Shown: positions 1 through 6,535, counted from the stretch's first letter. The stretch: 9,904 nt of DNA from Clostridiaceae bacterium (GCA_012522035.1 JAAYLF010000093.1:1-9904), one strand, 5' to 3'. Program-made: numbers and translations. The notes: generated by a model from the sequence alone, not told the origin.

Positions 1-2
1 GG

Positions 3-677
3 ATGAATGTGACAACCAATTTGAAATACAAACTATTCCTACAGATTTTTATTTATCTCCTTGCTATTTTGTGGAGTTTGCCCACATTGCTTTTCAGTGC
101 GGCGGATATGAAATTTCTTGTTAACGACATCTATTATTTCATTCTATATTTTTTAACAAGCGCATGTTACATTACAAGTCTTTTACTCATTATTGCATTT
201 TGCATACTGCTATTGAACATGCTTTACAGAAAGTGCTGTCTTATAGCTTCGTGGGGGCTTATGAGTGCCACCATGATTATGCGTAATGTGACATACTGTA
301 TGAAGTACAATCAAAGACCTTTTTGCTCTGACAACCTTGTTATCTCAATGCTGGCTTTTTGCTTGTTGTTGTCTTTATTCGTAGTATTTCAGGATTTTGA
401 AAACGTATTTTTTGCACATATACTGGGATGGATATCCATAACATTATCCACCATTGAATATATTACAAGTGGAATAATGCTGACTCCTGTTGCCGGGTAT
501 TTCATACTGCTATCCTTTACAGCAAGAGATATCTCAAGTATGATGAATGTCTTTTATACTGAAATTCTTGAAAGCAAGTTAAAGACTCTTAGAAAGAAAT
601 ATGACTGGCGAAAAATATCTGAAGATGAGTACAAAGAAAGATATGACAGACTGATTGACAAATATCAGATTGGTTAG
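3..677 (+). CDS. Polytopic membrane protein of unknown function
   Basis: I do not recognise this 224-residue protein. Hydrophobic stretches at about residues 11-32, 43-73, 110-130, 133-157 and 158-176, with a weaker one near 77-93, suggest five or six membrane helices. The last 45 residues are charged and probably cytoplasmic, with an acidic-basic helix ending in the short tail DRLIDKYQIG. No catalytic motif, lipobox or transporter signature is visible. The ATG at position 3 is plausible, but the window starts two bases before it, so the ribosome binding site cannot be seen and a longer N-terminus is possible. The gene reads in the same direction as the GpsA-like gene. The stop at 675-677 directly abuts a candidate promoter for that gene, so the two need not be cotranscribed. 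Coding status is well supported by length and coherent hydrophobic periodicity; the function is unknown. Confidence 0.75.
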   Translation: MNVTTNLKYKLFLQIFIYLLAILWSLPTLLFSAADMKFLVNDIYYFILYFLTSACYITSLLLIIAFCILLLNMLYRKCCLIASWGLMSATMIMRNVTYCMKYNQRPFCSDNLVISMLAFCLLLSLFVVFQDFENVFFAHILGWISITLSTIEYITSGIMLTPVAGYFILLSFTARDISSMMNVFYTEILESKLKTLRKKYDWRKISEDEYKERYDRLIDKYQIG

Positions 678-705
678 TTGCATTTCTGCATGAAAATGGT
701 ATACT
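678..705 (+). promoter_or_regulatory. Candidate sigma-A promoter for the GpsA-like gene
   Basis: A -35-like TTGCAT at 678-683 and a -10-like TATACT at 700-705 are separated by 16 bp. The elements begin immediately after the stop codon of the membrane protein gene and lie about 40 bp upstream of the next ATG at 745. No terminator hairpin is visible in this gap, so read-through from upstream is also possible. Confidence 0.5.
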
Positions 706-744
706 AAATAGTGTAGAAAAAAGAATAAAGGATTGATTTTCAGA

Positions 745-1710
745 ATGAGAATAACTGTTGTTGGTTGTGGCAGGTGGGGCAGCTGCATTGCTTGGTACTG
801 TCAAGCGATAAAAAAACACGATGTACTGCTCTACGGTCTTAAAGGTTCACGTGATTATTTAAGGTTTGTGGAAACAAGAAGAAACGATTACATTACTCTT
901 CCTGATGATATAGAATTGACAGATGATTTGGAATATGCAATGAGTTATTCAAAAGTGATAGTTGTGTCGATTGGCGCACAACAGTTCAGATCCTTTTTGA
1001 AGGACTTGGTTGGCCGTGTTGAGCTTAACGACAAAATCTTCATATTATGTATGAAGGGTCTTGAAAGTGAAACAGGAAAAAGGCTGACACAGATATTCCA
1101 TGAGGAGGTTGGCCCTAGCAACAAGGTTGCCATATGGGTAGGTCCTGGTCATGTTCAGGATTTTTACAACGGAAGACCCAGCTGCATGATCATTGGATCT
1201 GATGACATTGAGGTTACAAAGTTTTTGGTATCAGAGCTTAACAGCACTCTTATACGATTCTATTACGGTCAGGATCTAATAGGGTGTGAGGTAGGTGCTG
1301 CTGCCAAAAACGTCATGGGTATTGCTGCAGGTATGCTTGATGGTTTTGACTGGCCAGGATTGAAAGGGGCTCTTATGGCAAGAGGAGCAAGAGAGATTTC
1401 AAGACTGGTAAGGGCAATGGGAGGCAATGAACTTACAGTTTATGGTCTTTCGCATCTTGGAGATTACCAGGCCACTCTGTTTTCAGAATACAGTCACAAC
1501 AGATTGTTTGGTGAAAACTATATAAAAGGTGTTCCGATGAACAAGCTGGCAGAAGGTGTTGATACAGCAAAGGCATTGGTAAGGCTTTCGGAGTTGTACA
1601 ATGTGGAACTGCCAATATCAAAGGCGGTTTACAGTGTTCTTTTTGAAGGCAAGGATGCAAAAGAAATGCTGGACAGCATGTTTATAAGAGAAACGAAGTT
1701 TGAGTTCTGA
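745..1710 (+). CDS. GpsA-family NAD(P)-dependent glycerol-3-phosphate dehydrogenase-like protein
   Basis: The 321-residue product has the two-domain layout and length of NAD(P)H glycerol-3-phosphate dehydrogenases, which reduce dihydroxyacetone phosphate to sn-glycerol 3-phosphate for phospholipid synthesis. A Rossmann glycine motif VVGCGRWGS is at residues 5-13 and a MKGLE motif with Lys104 at 103-107. The helix EVGAAAKNVMGIAAGMLDG at 182-200 carries Lys188 in the catalytic lysine position, GLSHLGDY is at 234-241, HNRLFGE at 251-257 and EGVDTAKALV at 270-279. Departures from the classical enzyme are GPGHVQ at 133-138, where GPSFA is usual, and GDYQAT in place of GDLxxT. It may therefore be a paralogue with altered substrate use. 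The ATG at 745 was chosen because the Rossmann strand starts at once and AAAGGA lies at 727-732. A TTG at 733 would abut that site. CapA follows after a 2-nt gap, suggesting one operon. Confidence 0.85.
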   Translation: MRITVVGCGRWGSCIAWYCQAIKKHDVLLYGLKGSRDYLRFVETRRNDYITLPDDIELTDDLEYAMSYSKVIVVSIGAQQFRSFLKDLVGRVELNDKIFILCMKGLESETGKRLTQIFHEEVGPSNKVAIWVGPGHVQDFYNGRPSCMIIGSDDIEVTKFLVSELNSTLIRFYYGQDLIGCEVGAAAKNVMGIAAGMLDGFDWPGLKGALMARGAREISRLVRAMGGNELTVYGLSHLGDYQATLFSEYSHNRLFGENYIKGVPMNKLAEGVDTAKALVRLSELYNVELPISKAVYSVLFEGKDAKEMLDSMFIRETKFEF

Positions 1711-1712
1711 TC

Positions 1713-2864
1713 ATGAAAAGAAAATCATTAATTTTCTTTATTATATTCCTGATATTTGTACTGTCATCCTGTGGGCAAGGAGGAGTAAACTTAACTCCTG
1801 TGCCCACAGATACTTTGCTGCCTACACATACATTAACACCTTCGCCATCTCCCACTCTTGAGCCGACAGAAGAGCCTGAAGTCGAACAGACAATCAGAAT
1901 AAGTTTTGTCGGGGACTGCATGTTTGGAATGCAAAATGAATTTGACTTGCCTGATTTGTTTCCTCAGGTCTATGAAAGATCCAATAGCGTGACATATCCT
2001 TTTGATTATGTTCTTGATTATTTCAAGAGCGACGATATAACAGTAATCAATTATGAGGGAACCCTTACAAATCATACGAAGCAGGCAGACAAGCCCTGGC
2101 GTTTTAGAGGGAAGCCTGAGTATGCCAACATATTAAAGGAATCAAGCGTGGAGATTGCACTCCTTGCCAACAATCATTCTTATGATTACCTGGAGGAAGG
2201 GTATATCGAAACACGTAATGCGCTTAAAAGTCATGGTGTGGAACCTTTAGGGCATAACGAGGTGTACAAGGTTAGTGTAAAAGACGTTGAGATTGTATTT
2301 ATTGCTGCAAACTTTATTCTGGTTGAGGACACCAATGTAATGGCAGAAAGATACGAGGATGTTCTTCCATTGATAAGGGAGAACAAGAAAGAGGACAATA
2401 TTGTAATAGTCAACCTGCACTGGGGCAAGGAGCTTGAAAAAGTGCCGCCAAAAGAACAAAGGGATGTAGCCCATTTGTATATAGATGAAGGGGCGGAGCT
2501 GATAGTAGGACACCACCCTCATCTTCTTCAAGGAATTGAGAACTACAAGGGGAAATATATAGTATACAGTCTTGGAAACTTTGCTTTTGGCGGGTCTAGA
2601 AGCGCAACAAACCCCGATACCATTATTTATGTACATGAATGGACGGTAAAGGGTGGTAAAATTCTTGGCGATGACAGTTTTGCCGTTCCATGTTACATAA
2701 CATCAACAGATGAACTTAATTTCAAAGGGGTTTTGGCAAACAATTTCAGACCCATTCCTTTGGAAGATGAAAGAAAACAAGCATGCATAAATTTAATACT
2801 CGAGAGGAGCAAGCCTCTCGAGCATGGAATTGAAGCAGTAAGCGTTTTGGAATTATCTCTTTGA
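1713..2864 (+). CDS. CapA-family lipoprotein (poly-gamma-glutamate synthesis CapA-like, metallophosphatase fold)
   Basis: This 383-residue protein begins with a lipoprotein signal peptide: MKRK, a hydrophobic core, and lipobox LSSC with Cys20 as the predicted lipidated residue. A Thr/Pro/Ser-rich linker at about 25-60 is followed by an acidic patch, so the catalytic domain is held away from the outer face of the membrane. The CapA domain runs from about 61 to 370, with FVGDCMFG (65-72), INYEGTLT (112-119), LANNHSYDY (151-159), NLHWGKE (234-240), VGHHPH (265-270) and VYSLGNFAFGG (284-294). These are the metal-binding blocks of the family, which is related to calcineurin-like phosphatases. CapA/PgsA proteins are linked to poly-gamma-glutamate capsule export, but many clostridial members stand alone, as here with no capB or capC nearby, so the substrate is uncertain. 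The start is 2 nt after the GpsA-like stop with only a weak ribosome binding site, which suggests translational coupling. Confidence 0.88.
   Translation: MKRKSLIFFIIFLIFVLSSCGQGGVNLTPVPTDTLLPTHTLTPSPSPTLEPTEEPEVEQTIRISFVGDCMFGMQNEFDLPDLFPQVYERSNSVTYPFDYVLDYFKSDDITVINYEGTLTNHTKQADKPWRFRGKPEYANILKESSVEIALLANNHSYDYLEEGYIETRNALKSHGVEPLGHNEVYKVSVKDVEIVFIAANFILVEDTNVMAERYEDVLPLIRENKKEDNIVIVNLHWGKELEKVPPKEQRDVAHLYIDEGAELIVGHHPHLLQGIENYKGKYIVYSLGNFAFGGSRSATNPDTIIYVHEWTVKGGKILGDDSFAVPCYITSTDELNFKGVLANNFRPIPLEDERKQACINLILERSKPLEHGIEAVSVLELSL
2799..2822. terminator. Perfect 9-bp hairpin inside the CapA 3' end; possible bidirectional terminator
   Basis: The arms CTCGAGAGG (2799-2807) and CCTCTCGAG (2814-2822) are perfectly complementary around a 6-nt loop. 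The hairpin lies inside the CapA coding sequence, 40 bp before its stop and close to the end of the convergent phosphoesterase gene. There is no clear T-tract on either strand. It could slow polymerase or block 3' exonucleases at the convergent junction, but intrinsic termination is unproven. Confidence 0.4.
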
Positions 2865-4391
2865 ATAAGTCACATTAACAATCACATTGTTTTCCGGCAT
2901 AACGAAGGACATTGAATCATCAAGCTCCACACCTTCTGCAGAAATACTTTCAATACGGTACCCAGAAGGAGGAGTTATTTTTATCCTTACATTTTCTCCT
3001 GGCCTGTATGCAGTTATATTTGCATTGCCAGGTACATTGGATCGAATATCAACAAAGTACAGGCCTTTGTTGTAAAGGATGTTGTTTGACGAGCTGCCGT
3101 GGCAGTCGTAAGCGGAGATGCTTACAGCATGGATGTCTGCATCAACCCGGATAAACCTGAATTCATACTCATCAGGAAAATCCTCCTTCTCGGTAATGGC
3201 GTAATAAGTGGAGATATATTTGGTATCAACCTTGTCAGTCTGCCATAGTTTAATTTCGTAAAGCTCAATTGGATTTGTGCTTTCTGTCTTTGCAGCCTTG
3301 AATCTGCCAACAAATGTATATGTCATGGAGTCGCTGAGATCAATTTCCGTATCTTCGAAGTATGGTCTCTTTGATTTGTCCTTAAGTTCTTCTGTATACA
3401 GCAGATGGGATTTGTCTTCTATTGGTGCTGGAATAATCCACACAGGCTCATATGCTTTTTCGTGATAAAAATCCATTCGTATAACTCTGACATTATGGTT
3501 CTTGTCGACATCAATAAGGTAGCCTTGCATGAAATTATGTATTTCTCCGAGATCATCCATAAGTTTGTTGTCAACTGTATATTGGCGGTAATAATACATG
3601 CCGCCACAGTGCAGGTGTGTGTAAGTTGTCTGCTTTATCGCCCTGTCTGAGTTGAGGGGGAGATGGGTATGTCCTGTCAAAAGAATTACCTGAGGATATT
3701 TGGAAAGTACTCTGTCCACATTGGTCCTCGGAGCGTGAACTGAGACGAAAACAGGTTTGTTGGGCTCTTTTTCTGTTATTTCCTTAAGTTTTGTGTCAAT
3801 CCATTCAAGATTCTTGCCAACATAGTCATCAGCACTCCAGTCAAAATCAGCCCCGAGAAAATGATATCCATTTACAATCCAGTGATGTTTGCCTGAAAGG
3901 ATTTCTTCTTTCTCAAGAACATTTGCATTATAAAAAGCTTCACCAAAGATCCTGTAGAAGCTGGGGCTCATAGATACTTCGTCATTAACATCATGGTTGC
4001 CAAGGATGTACAATATTGATGTGTTTTTGTCCTTGTTTTCTTCAATTACTTTTTTAAATATGCTTATTTCATCCTCTTGTACCTTGTATCCGGTAACGTC
4101 TGTCAGATCTCCTGCAAACAATAGTGCGTCCAGCCTATATTTTGCTCTTTTGTTAAGCAATTTTATGGCCTTTGCAAGTTTCTCGGGCTGGTTCTTGCCC
4201 CCTATATGGGTATCACTCATGGCGGCAAATGTAAGGACTATGTTTTCAGCATCAAAAAGATCGCTTTCGTACTCGGTGTAGTATCTGGTTATAAATTCCT
4301 TGTCTTCTTCCGTTAGCTTGACACTTGTTGCACATGAGGTAGTTAGTATTGCAATAACGAGCAGAATAAGAATAACTATTTTTCTTTTCAT
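2853..4391 (-). CDS. Calcineurin-like metallophosphoesterase lipoprotein with C-terminal repeat-type domain
   Basis: This 512-residue secreted lipoprotein has signal MKRKIVILILLVIAILTTSC with Cys20 the predicted lipidation site; the -3 position is Thr, a slightly unusual lipobox. The metallophosphoesterase domain at about 50-300 has all the expected blocks: SDTH (D60, H62), AGDLTD (D95), LGNHDVND (N132, H133), VSVHAP (H219) and LLTGHTHLP (H241, H243). These bind two metals and cleave phosphoester bonds; the substrate cannot be read from sequence. Residues about 320-455 form an uncharacterised beta-rich region. The last 55 or so, with PGENVRIKITPPSGYRI and a MPENNVIVNVTY ending, resemble bacterial extracellular repeat domains of the InlB B-repeat kind. 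The ATG at 4391 was preferred over a frame extension to 4427 because it starts the signal peptide and has AGAGGTG about 6 nt upstream. Its 3' end overlaps the convergent CapA gene by 12 bp. Confidence 0.88.
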   Translation of the reverse strand: MKRKIVILILLVIAILTTSCATSVKLTEEDKEFITRYYTEYESDLFDAENIVLTFAAMSDTHIGGKNQPEKLAKAIKLLNKRAKYRLDALLFAGDLTDVTGYKVQEDEISIFKKVIEENKDKNTSILYILGNHDVNDEVSMSPSFYRIFGEAFYNANVLEKEEILSGKHHWIVNGYHFLGADFDWSADDYVGKNLEWIDTKLKEITEKEPNKPVFVSVHAPRTNVDRVLSKYPQVILLTGHTHLPLNSDRAIKQTTYTHLHCGGMYYYRQYTVDNKLMDDLGEIHNFMQGYLIDVDKNHNVRVIRMDFYHEKAYEPVWIIPAPIEDKSHLLYTEELKDKSKRPYFEDTEIDLSDSMTYTFVGRFKAAKTESTNPIELYEIKLWQTDKVDTKYISTYYAITEKEDFPDEYEFRFIRVDADIHAVSISAYDCHGSSSNNILYNKGLYFVDIRSNVPGNANITAYRPGENVRIKITPPSGYRIESISAEGVELDDSMSFVMPENNVIVNVTYSKR

Positions 4392-4413
4392 ATATACACC
4401 TCTGGTTTTCGCC

Positions 4414-4426
4414 TGGTTTGAAACCA
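4414..4426. promoter_or_regulatory. Operator-like palindrome at the phosphoesterase transcription start
   Basis: TGGTTT and AAACCA flank a single central G, giving a perfect odd-centred 13-bp palindrome. On the minus strand it starts right after the -10 element of the phosphoesterase promoter and so covers the expected transcription start, a classical repressor position. The binding protein is unknown. Confidence 0.4.
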
Positions 4427-4455
4427 ATATTACATTAGAAAGTGCATACCGTCAA
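4427..4455 (-). promoter_or_regulatory. Sigma-A-like promoter of the metallophosphoesterase gene
   Basis: On the minus strand TTGACG (4455-4450) and TAATAT (4432-4427) are separated by exactly 17 bp. The start codon is about 35 bp downstream at 4391. The -35 hexamer begins 3 bp beyond the ancestral stop codon of the upstream permease gene, so the phosphoesterase can be expressed independently of the decaying transporter operon. Confidence 0.7.
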
Positions 4456-4458
4456 CCA

Positions 4459-5100
4459 CTAAAGATCAACTTTTGAAAACCTGTTTGCAGATACCTTGTA
4501 AGTCAGCGACATGATTATGGTTTAGAACACAATGCCAAATAGAAGTATGGGGAATTGTTTTGGCAAATCGTTTGCTCTTGTGCTGTCAAGCCACTTGAAT
4601 TGTGGAAAGTGGACAAGTACTTCCATAAGAATCATGATCAAGGATGCTGGTATTATTGCCAGCAGGACGGCTTTGCCTGCCTTGTATGAGGTTTTAAAGA
4701 AAGTAACGAGGAATATCATGTTGAAGACTGCATAAATTATGAAACCAAAACCGTAATATGCCACATTGGCTTCAATACCTGCGGGATTGCCAGCAGGCAG
4801 CACAACAACTCGCAGAAAGGCAAAGGGAATGGATATTAGTATTTGGGTCATTTGAGCAAGAACAAATACAAGGCATTTTGCCTTTACAATATCTGTTTTT
4901 CTTACAGGAAGCAGGGCGGTGTAGTAAATATCATTGGTTTCTCTGCCATATACCGTAGTTATATATGGACCGAGGCATCCGAAGATGAATACCATTTCAT
5001 AGGGATAAGCAGGTACAATAACCAGTATGCCAAGCAGTGTAAATATGAAAAGGTTTGGGTGGGCGGAAAGTCTTAATTCTTTATATATCAGATTAAACAT
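4459..5100 (-). pseudogene. ABC-2 transporter permease, interrupted by in-frame TAA at codon 193
   Basis: The open part (4522-5100) encodes 192 residues of a small ABC-2 type permease, the membrane half of an exporter. It has an N-terminal MFNLIYKELRL helix, membrane segments near residues 16-55, 75-97, 115-135 and 143-163, and the loop YYTALLPVRKTDIVKAK typical of the family between the first helices. It stops at TAA (4524-4522) within what looks like the last membrane helix, after FPILLFGIVF. The same frame then continues for 20 codons as TIIMSLTYKVSANRFSKVDL to TAG (4461-4459), and that tail fits the normal end of such permeases. The full frame is therefore 214 codons with one nonsense codon. 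The ribosome binding site AAGGAG (5114-5109) is good, and the start overlaps the ancestral end of the ATPase gene by 8 bp. A protein lacking the last helix half and tail may still be made, but normal function is doubtful. Confidence 0.75.
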
Positions 5101-5839
5101 TGTATTCTCTCCTTCCCATTCTTATCATTATTTCTTCCAAGGAAGGATGTGCTTTCTCATTTGGTTTTCTCAAATACTGAAAGGAATCTATGAATTCTTT
5201 CTTTTCAGCGCTTTTAACAAGTTTCCCGTCTTTTATATAGGTAATACAGTCTGCTCATTTTTCAAGGTCTGTGATTATATGGGTTGAGTAAAGAATAGTA
5301 ATATTCTTTTTCTCCACAAGCAATTTAAATAGGGTAAGCAGGTCATCCCTTGCTACAGGGTCGAGTCCGCTCGTAGGTTCATCAAGAATCAGCAGTCTTG
5401 CATTATGGGAAAGGGCAAGAGCCAGCATGTATTTTACCTTCATGCCACTTGACAGTTCTTTGACTCTTTTGTTAGGATCTAATGAGAAGACCTTAAGATA
5501 ATTTTGATATGCGTCTTCGTCCCAGTTTTTATAAAAGCGTTTTGTGACAGCGGTAATGTCTGAAAGCTTTTTATGGTTGTAAAAGTCAATGCCTCCAAGC
5601 ACCACACCCAGATGCTGTTTTATTTCTTCTTCATGCTTGAAAAAATCCATGCCAAACATCTCGACTGAACCGCCATCACGTTTCACCAGGTTTAGCATAC
5701 CTTTCAAGGTTGTGGATTTTCCTGCGCCGTTCTTTCCTATAAGCCCCATTATTTTTCCCTCGGATATGGAAAATGAAATATCATCAAGAAGAAAACTTGG
5801 GTATATTTTTCTAAGATTATCAATCTTCAGTATTGTCAT
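5093..5839 (-). pseudogene. ABC transporter ATP-binding protein, interrupted by in-frame TGA at codon 195
   Basis: The frame encodes an ABC ATPase that would energise the adjacent ABC-2 permease. Walker A GKNGAGKST is at about residues 36-44, the signature LSSGMK at about 130-135, Walker B LLILDEP at about 148-154 and the H-loop STH at about 186-188. Translation from the ATG at 5839 stops at TGA (5257-5255) after 194 residues, directly after HIITDLEK. The same frame then runs on for 53 codons, starting ADCITYIKDGKLVKSAE and ending GRREYNV, to TAA at 5095-5093. That is the usual C-terminal part of this family. All catalytic motifs precede the stop, so a truncated ATPase could still bind ATP. 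The start was chosen for AGGTG (5849-5845) 5 nt upstream; an extension to 5875 would overlap the regulator gene. A nonsense mutation is more likely than recoding, because the next gene is also interrupted. Confidence 0.8.
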
Positions 5840-5849
5840 TTTATCACCT

Positions 5850-6302
5850 TTATTCCTTAAAAATCTCTTCAACAATATGGCCTGTCATCTTCAAAAACTG
5901 ACTACTTTCAACCAAAGCAATACCTTTATTGCTTTGGGAGGTGTCTCCGAGCACGACAAGCTTGTCTCCGGGTTTTAGTCCCATGGTATCTCTTGCGCTC
6001 TTAGGCAAAACTATTTGTCCTCTTTCACCAATGGTTGCAATACCAAAAAAGTGTTTGTTTTTGGGTGGTATAGGCAAGCCTTTTTCCTCCGGGTTGTAGC
6101 GTACCAGATCGTCAAGAGTTACATCAAACAGTTCAGCCAAAGCTTCACACTTTAATATGTCCGGCAGGGTTTCGCCATTTTCCCATTTGGCAACGGACTG
6201 GCGGCTTACTCCAATTTTTTCCGCAATATCTTCCTGGGACCATCCTTTTATGTTTCTCAAGTATCTAAGATTTGCTGCAATGGTATTTTTCATACTTTTC
6301 AT
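5850..6302 (-). CDS. XRE-family transcriptional regulator with C-terminal AbrB/SpoVT-type domain
   Basis: This 150-residue DNA-binding protein starts with an XRE/Cro-type helix-turn-helix at about residues 8-65 (LRYLRNIKGWSQEDIAEKIG, then VSRQSVAKWENGETLPD). After a PEEKGLPIPPK linker a swapped-hairpin AbrB-like domain runs from about 87 to 135, with the hallmark IGERGQIVLPKSARD and a GLKPGDKLVVLGD strand. This two-domain arrangement is a known type of regulator found next to ABC-2 exporter genes in Clostridia, and it probably controls its own operon. The stop at 5852-5850 lies 10 bp before the ATPase start, supporting cotranscription. AGGAG lies 10 nt upstream of the ATG at 6302; a second ATG three codons in (6293) is also possible. 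Unlike the two genes after it, this frame is fully intact. The ligand or signal is unknown. Confidence 0.9.
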   Translation of the reverse strand: MKSMKNTIAANLRYLRNIKGWSQEDIAEKIGVSRQSVAKWENGETLPDILKCEALAELFDVTLDDLVRYNPEEKGLPIPPKNKHFFGIATIGERGQIVLPKSARDTMGLKPGDKLVVLGDTSQSNKGIALVESSQFLKMTGHIVEEIFKE

Positions 6303-6324
6303 ATTTTTCAGTCTCCTGGTTGTA

Positions 6325-6353
6325 ATAATACAATAAATAACTGATAATTGAAA
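6325..6353 (-). promoter_or_regulatory. Candidate promoter of the XRE/AbrB regulator operon
   Basis: On the minus strand TTTCAA (6353-6348) and TATTAT (6330-6325) are 17 bp apart, about 23 bp upstream of the regulator ATG. The -35 is imperfect. The promoter lies 9 bp from the large dyad at 6362-6392, consistent with autoregulation. Confidence 0.45.
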
Positions 6354-6361
6354 TCACCCAA

Positions 6362-6392
6362 ATGCAACAAGTTATGTTAACTTTGGTTGCAT
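6362..6392. promoter_or_regulatory. Large dyad-symmetric element between divergent promoters (candidate operator)
   Basis: The left arm ATGCAAC (6362-6368) plus AAGTTA (6369-6374) is matched by TAACTT (6378-6383) and GTTGCAT (6386-6392) around a TGT centre. Only a TG at 6384-6385 is unpaired, so 13 positions per arm are complementary. It sits between the divergent regulator promoter and the rpsF -35 at 6396 and is probably outside both transcripts, so it should act as a DNA site rather than an RNA hairpin. The adjacent XRE/AbrB protein is the obvious candidate binder; this is inference. Confidence 0.55.
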
Positions 6393-6395
6393 CGA

Positions 6396-6423
6396 TTGAC
6401 AGGTGATGGAAATAGGCTATAAT
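6396..6423 (+). promoter_or_regulatory. Strong sigma-A promoter P1 of the rpsF operon
   Basis: Consensus TTGACA (6396-6401) and consensus TATAAT (6418-6423) are separated by 16 bp. This is the best promoter match in the window, as expected for a ribosomal protein operon. Transcription would start near 6430, giving a leader of about 120 nt. Confidence 0.8.
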
Positions 6424-6457
6424 ATTATGTAAGGATAGGCACACGAAAAAATATTGC

Positions 6458-6486
6458 TTGTACTATTGGCTTTTATGTGATATAAT
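6458..6486 (+). promoter_or_regulatory. Second promoter P2 of the rpsF operon, extended -10
   Basis: TTGTAC (6458-6463) and TATAAT (6481-6486) are 17 bp apart, and TG at 6478-6479 gives an extended -10. Transcription would start near 6493, leaving a leader of about 60 nt that still includes the hairpin at 6505-6526. Confidence 0.6.
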
Positions 6487-6504
6487 TCTACATTGTAATT
6501 CCTT

Positions 6505-6535
6505 GCTCTGTTAGTATTAACAGGGCCGTTAGTCC
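6505..6535 (+). promoter_or_regulatory. rpsF leader hairpin, candidate S6:S18 autoregulatory element
   Basis: A 9-bp stem with one G-U pair joins GCTCTGTTA (6505-6513) to TAACAGGGC (6518-6526) around a GTAT loop. It is followed by CGTTAGTCC; an alternative small stem pairs GGGC (6523-6526) with GTCC (6532-6535). The element lies just upstream of the rpsF ribosome binding site. Many bacteria have a structured leader here that binds the S6:S18 complex and represses translation, with a conserved CCG-containing bulge; GCCG is present at 6525-6528. Position and hairpin are seen directly, while identity with that motif is inferred. Confidence 0.45.

Noticed and set aside
1790..1895. Thr/Pro/Ser-rich stretch of CapA as a DNA tandem repeat
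   Set aside because: The codons vary and no fixed period is seen; it reads as an ordinary extracellular linker.
4392..4427. Earlier start for the metallophosphoesterase
   Set aside because: It would put charged residues before the signal peptide and run back into the promoter -10; ATG 4391 has a ribosome binding site and opens a typical lipoprotein signal.
5255..5257. TGA in the ATPase as a selenocysteine codon, since it replaces a likely Cys
   Set aside because: I see no clear SECIS-like hairpin directly downstream, ABC ATPases of this type are not known selenoproteins, and the neighbouring permease has a TAA that selenocysteine cannot explain.
5840..5875. Earlier start for the ABC ATPase
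   Set aside because: It would overlap the regulator coding sequence, and the ATG at 5839 has a good ribosome binding site and begins the normal domain.
5589..5978. Plus-strand reading frame opposite the ATPase and the end of the regulator
   Set aside because: It spans two real genes on the other strand and has no family resemblance, so it is a shadow frame.
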